Below are positions 45,291-48,506 of a stretch of DNA of 48,506 nucleotides, in pieces (position 1 is the stretch's first letter; each line of letters opens with the position of its first letter). The translations under genes were made by a program, and so were the position numbers. The notes under the pieces are model-generated. The model was not told the origin of the DNA and did no database searches. It saw only the letters and a program-made list of their open reading frames with translations. The stretch is from positions 1 to 48,506 of IMG/VR virus record IMGVR_UViG_3300008450_006936; one strand, given 5' to 3'. Source of the stretch: a virus.

Positions 45291-47852
45291 TTAAAATGTA
45301 AAAAACTTTTTCGCAGTTTGTGTTTCAGTTGATGCTTTTTCCCACTTCAATGCTTTATAAAAATCATCTAATTTGTTTTCCAATTCTGCTTTGAAAATCA
45401 TATCTCTATCTACATATTGTTCTACGAAGTCCATAATCTCTTTTGGGTCATTGTAATCTTTGAATGCAACTGTATCTAATCCTAATGGATTTTGCTTTAA
45501 ATACACCCACTTAACCTTATCACCATCTCTAATTGGTTCGTGCTTAAACGGACAGTCAAAGAATTTCAACAATCGATTGTATGATATACCTGCTTTCACG
45601 TGTGCAGGAGTTCCTTTCTCAAAGTTAGCAATCTGTAATCCACTATCTTTTCTCCATTTACCATTATCGTATTTACTTAATTCCTTAATGGCACCACCCT
45701 TTGCTATTTTATTAACAGGTAAAGTCATCATACTCTTTTTGAAATCCAATAACTTCTTATCAACATAATCATTATCTTTTCCCATAAGAATATCCTTTAA
45801 CATTCCGGACATATAATCCTGAAATGCTTTTGGGAATGATGAACGAACTACATCCAATCCTTTCACATCCAACTTATCACAAGGGATACCATTTTTCAAA
45901 ATCATCCATTGTGCGTATCTTTTCTTTGCTACCCAAAATCCTGCTTTACTGATATATTCCTTCTTAATTTCAAATCTGTGTTTATCTTTTGGAATACAGA
46001 AGAATCTTTCCGCTAATAAATCATAAAATGAATTAAGGAATGATTGAGTTTCATCGGCTATAATGTTGACCTCCTGTGCCATTCGGTTTTGGTCAAATGT
46101 CTTATATTCTGGATAACGATGTTTTACCAATGGTTCTGCCATCATATAAATGGAATCAGTATCGATGTATACATTATAATCTTCTTTCGTACCTAACTCC
46201 TTATTATATTTGATGTTAGCCATTTCTGCAGTTTTCTTAATTACAGTCTGACCCGTAATCGTAACTGCCTCTGCATTATCAATATCATAGAAACGGAATG
46301 CTGGTAATCCCAATACTCCATACATTGAGTTTAGAAGAATCTTTTGTACCAACTGTCTTTTAGCATAGAATTCATACTTTTCGGTATCACCTGCTTCACC
46401 ATATTGTTTTTCTAATTTACGAAATTCAACCCTCTGCTTAAACCATGTATCCAAAATATCTGCAATCAATCCTGGTTTATCTTGATTATACAACACTCCG
46501 TTTGCAGCTACTCCTAAATTACTATCTTTGATTACATCTTTTAATTCTTCTTTGGTGTAATCATATGTATCACCACCTGCACCTACAATCGTATACCTAT
46601 CATTTCCACCTCTAACCCAATGTTCGGCATCCCAATCTTTAATCTTTCCAATTTTGGTTTCAGGTGAAATGTTTAGGGTCATAATGATTGATGGATATAG
46701 AGATGTTAAGTCCAAGTCATAAATCCAATCATACTTTCCAACAATGGGTTCTTTTACATAAGCTCCGATAAACTTCTCTTCGTTATTATCACGAAGTGCC
46801 TGCATCTTTTCTTTCCTATCCTTCGGTTTGTTTGGTGCTACCAACCCTTTAGTTTTAAGATATGCTAAACATGCTCCCTCCAAATACTTCGATGAAAACA
46901 TATAATCTTCATACGGAACAAATCCTGCGTGGCAAATCGCTCTACATAATTCAATGAATTGAAGTTTCTCATCCATTGATACAACCAAGTCCACATCGAC
47001 AATGTTATATTCAATAAACTTCTCCAAATCATTCTCAAACAAATCATCCAAACTTCCTTCATACTCAACCTTACCTCTACCCAATTCTTTGGTAGCAATG
47101 TGATTTAGAGTATAGGATGATTCTAACCCATAGTTATAGTTCTTATAGAGATTGATATAATCCAAAATAGATACACCCGCAAAACTCCACTTCTGTCTGT
47201 AAGGTGAATAAAAGGTTTGTCCAATCGGAGATAATCTTTTAGCATGTCCTTCCCCACATACATTCTTAATACGATTGTAAAGATATGGAATATCAAAGAA
47301 GTCAATGTTCCAACCTGTTAAAATAGTTGGATTGACTTCCTCATAATAATTAAGAAATGCAATTAGAAGATTTTTTTCATTATCAAAAATATGCAGTTTG
47401 ACATCTCTACCATCTTTACTGAATTGTTTTGCATTGTTTTTAACTTTCCTTGCTTTATCTAATACAAATACATCGTACAATTTAGTTACACCATCATGTG
47501 ATGCTATTGCAGTAATTTCATTTTGTGCAAATTGAGTATTAGGCAACCCACTAACCATTTCAACTTCTATATCAAAGGTCATTGTTCTGTTTCCTTTTGA
47601 TGGAGTGTCGGAATCGTATATATCAACTAATACTCTAGTGGTTTCGGGTACATCTGATTCAAACAAATCTTCAGCTTCATCCTTTTCCCACTTTGAAATA
47701 CGAGTCAATCTATCACCATGCATTGATGTATGCTGACCGTACGGGTCTTTCTTATATGCATACTTTCGATATGGGAATGTTTGATAACCATTTTTATCAT
47801 CCCATAGATGGATAAGATTTTGGGTTCTTTCGTAAAATATGTTCTGATACAT
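45291..47852 (-). CDS. Family-B DNA polymerase with 3'-5' exonuclease (gp43-like)
   Basis: A complete 853-residue polymerase. Exonuclease motifs: I TFDIEVE (Asp94, Glu96), II NIDFFDIPYLY (about 182-192), III YNIVDVDLV (about 282-290). Polymerase motifs: A DLDLTSLYPS (379-388), B KILLNSMYG (504-512), C YIDTDS (562-567). The C-terminus ends TAKKFFTF, an aromatic tail like the clamp-binding peptide of T4 gp43. It copies the phage genome with proofreading. Slightly shorter than T4 gp43 (898). No intein or split was found. It is followed three bases later by an SGNH gene. Confidence 0.98.
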   Translation of the reverse strand: MYQNIFYERTQNLIHLWDDKNGYQTFPYRKYAYKKDPYGQHTSMHGDRLTRISKWEKDEAEDLFESDVPETTRVLVDIYDSDTPSKGNRTMTFDIEVEMVSGLPNTQFAQNEITAIASHDGVTKLYDVFVLDKARKVKNNAKQFSKDGRDVKLHIFDNEKNLLIAFLNYYEEVNPTILTGWNIDFFDIPYLYNRIKNVCGEGHAKRLSPIGQTFYSPYRQKWSFAGVSILDYINLYKNYNYGLESSYTLNHIATKELGRGKVEYEGSLDDLFENDLEKFIEYNIVDVDLVVSMDEKLQFIELCRAICHAGFVPYEDYMFSSKYLEGACLAYLKTKGLVAPNKPKDRKEKMQALRDNNEEKFIGAYVKEPIVGKYDWIYDLDLTSLYPSIIMTLNISPETKIGKIKDWDAEHWVRGGNDRYTIVGAGGDTYDYTKEELKDVIKDSNLGVAANGVLYNQDKPGLIADILDTWFKQRVEFRKLEKQYGEAGDTEKYEFYAKRQLVQKILLNSMYGVLGLPAFRFYDIDNAEAVTITGQTVIKKTAEMANIKYNKELGTKEDYNVYIDTDSIYMMAEPLVKHRYPEYKTFDQNRMAQEVNIIADETQSFLNSFYDLLAERFFCIPKDKHRFEIKKEYISKAGFWVAKKRYAQWMILKNGIPCDKLDVKGLDVVRSSFPKAFQDYMSGMLKDILMGKDNDYVDKKLLDFKKSMMTLPVNKIAKGGAIKELSKYDNGKWRKDSGLQIANFEKGTPAHVKAGISYNRLLKFFDCPFKHEPIRDGDKVKWVYLKQNPLGLDTVAFKDYNDPKEIMDFVEQYVDRDMIFKAELENKLDDFYKALKWEKASTETQTAKKFFTF

Positions 47853-47861
47853 TTGTTATTT

Positions 47862-48506
47862 TTAAGGTTTGTAGAAAATAAAGATTGGTTCATATTTGTA
47901 GGATGTACCACCTATTTTCATACTATTTTTCACTCCACTCAAATCAACTCCAGTCATTGGAGACATTGTCATTCTCAACTTACCTTTATACTCCATTCCT
48001 AATTCAACCAATATATCAATTGAATCTTGTTCTAAAGTAAACCACTTATCAGAACCAACTTTAATATCGGCAATGTTCCAACAGATGTATCTATCGTTTC
48101 GTAAATACTCATACGCGGTTGTTAAAGTAGGTAGTAGGAATCCATCTCTCCAACTATCGTAGTTATTGAACTTCTTAAATGATTGAGATTCATCATCTGA
48201 ATATCTCTCTCTATCAAAGTAAGGTGGTGATGTAAATACAAAATCTAATTTACCTTTGTATTTCTCAAATCTGGCATCTAAATGAATTATTTCAGAACCC
48301 GTTGTAAATATTTCATACGTTGATTTATGCCCCCAAAATGGATTTGCAGCTCCAGGTACTTTACTATTAAAGAATTCACCTAAATACTCATACCTAGTCT
48401 TTTGAATTTCAGGAATAAAATTTTCAGTATTTGGGTCATTACCAATATAATGAATATTTCTATCATCCACACTCAATGCACCTAATATCCTACCACCCCA
48501 ACCTGC
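47862..48506 (-). CDS. DNA methyltransferase (TSPPY class), 5' end cut off
   Basis: The frame is open to the right edge: reading inward from 48506 it begins AGWGGRILGALSVDDRNIHY, so the gene continues beyond the window and a TTG at 48476 is not the true start. AGWGGR is the end of the SAM-binding FxGxG-type motif and FVFTSPPYFDRERY (about 80-93 from 48476) is the catalytic motif IV with the Ser-Pro-Pro-Tyr of N4-cytosine or N6-adenine methylases; the tail IGGTSYKYEPIFIFYK is typical of these enzymes. It may protect phage DNA or regulate genes. Base specificity unknown. It lies nine bases before the polymerase gene. Confidence 0.9.
   Translation of the reverse strand, partial: AGWGGRILGALSVDDRNIHYIGNDPNTENFIPEIQKTRYEYLGEFFNSKVPGAANPFWGHKSTYEIFTTGSEIIHLDARFEKYKGKLDFVFTSPPYFDRERYSDDESQSFKKFNNYDSWRDGFLLPTLTTAYEYLRNDRYICWNIADIKVGSDKWFTLEQDSIDILVELGMEYKGKLRMTMSPMTGVDLSGVKNSMKIGGTSYKYEPIFIFYKP

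Overview
The window is a contiguous piece of the genome of a large T4-like (myovirus-type) tailed phage that infects a member of the Bacteroidota. The phage assignment rests on a family-B DNA polymerase of gp43 type, a gp44 clamp-loader ATPase, a gp62-like small clamp-loader subunit, a GH19 endolysin, many small T4-like-phage-style hypothetical genes, and head-to-tail packing with all genes on the minus strand. The Bacteroidota host is inferred from a SusC-style TonB receptor with a carboxypeptidase-regulatory-like N-terminus, the beta-helix lipoprotein that follows it, signal peptides ending in xxxAQ or xSFSQ, absence of Shine-Dalgarno sequences (starts are usually preceded by TAATATG-type A/T sequence), and TTG-N20-TATATTTA promoters. 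The DNA is AT-rich throughout, and no tRNA, integrase, transposase or CRISPR was seen. Capsid, terminase and tail genes lie outside the window.

Layout (transcription runs right to left). 40.8-48.5 kb: replication block with a partial DNA methyltransferase, DNA polymerase, SGNH protein, clamp loader gp44, zinc-ribbon protein, gp62-like subunit, a second SGNH protein and a Cas4/RecB-like Fe-S nuclease. 29-41 kb: glycan island with nine glycosyltransferase-like genes, two SAM methyltransferases (one FkbM), a sugar-nucleotide epimerase and a 2-oxoglutarate oxygenase. 20-29 kb: mixed block with a HAD phosphatase, a CysC-like P-loop kinase, a degenerate HNH protein, a heptose-kinase-like GHMP kinase, a third SGNH protein, GroEL, a cytidylyltransferase-fold enzyme and a 7Fe/8Fe ferredoxin. 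16.6-20.4 kb: GH19 endolysin, a ParB-like/multi-domain protein, a possible ADP-ribosyltransferase and small proteins.

1.4-16.5 kb is the most unusual part: a series of exported proteins. It starts with a six-gene, almost gapless operon (membrane-anchored periplasmic protein, two paralogous dockerin/cohesin-like secreted proteins of which one carries a C-type lectin domain, an outer-membrane barrel, two sorting-domain-like lipoproteins). Three small membrane proteins (holin/spanin candidates) follow, then a terminator, a CsgG-like protein, a complete TonB-dependent receptor with its beta-helix lipoprotein partner, a second terminator, another lipoprotein, a second barrel paralogue on a Ser/Glu/Lys-rich stalk, and a secreted DRGH-type nuclease. 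The leftmost genes include a homologue of the N-degron aminoacyl-tRNA-protein transferases.

My reading, as inference, is that this phage rebuilds the surface of the infected cell (receptor, lectin, scaffold, barrels, secreted nuclease) and separately encodes a glycan-building pathway, while supplying its own chaperonin, ferredoxin and possibly protein-turnover enzyme. The exported-protein cassette is the best candidate for an undescribed system.
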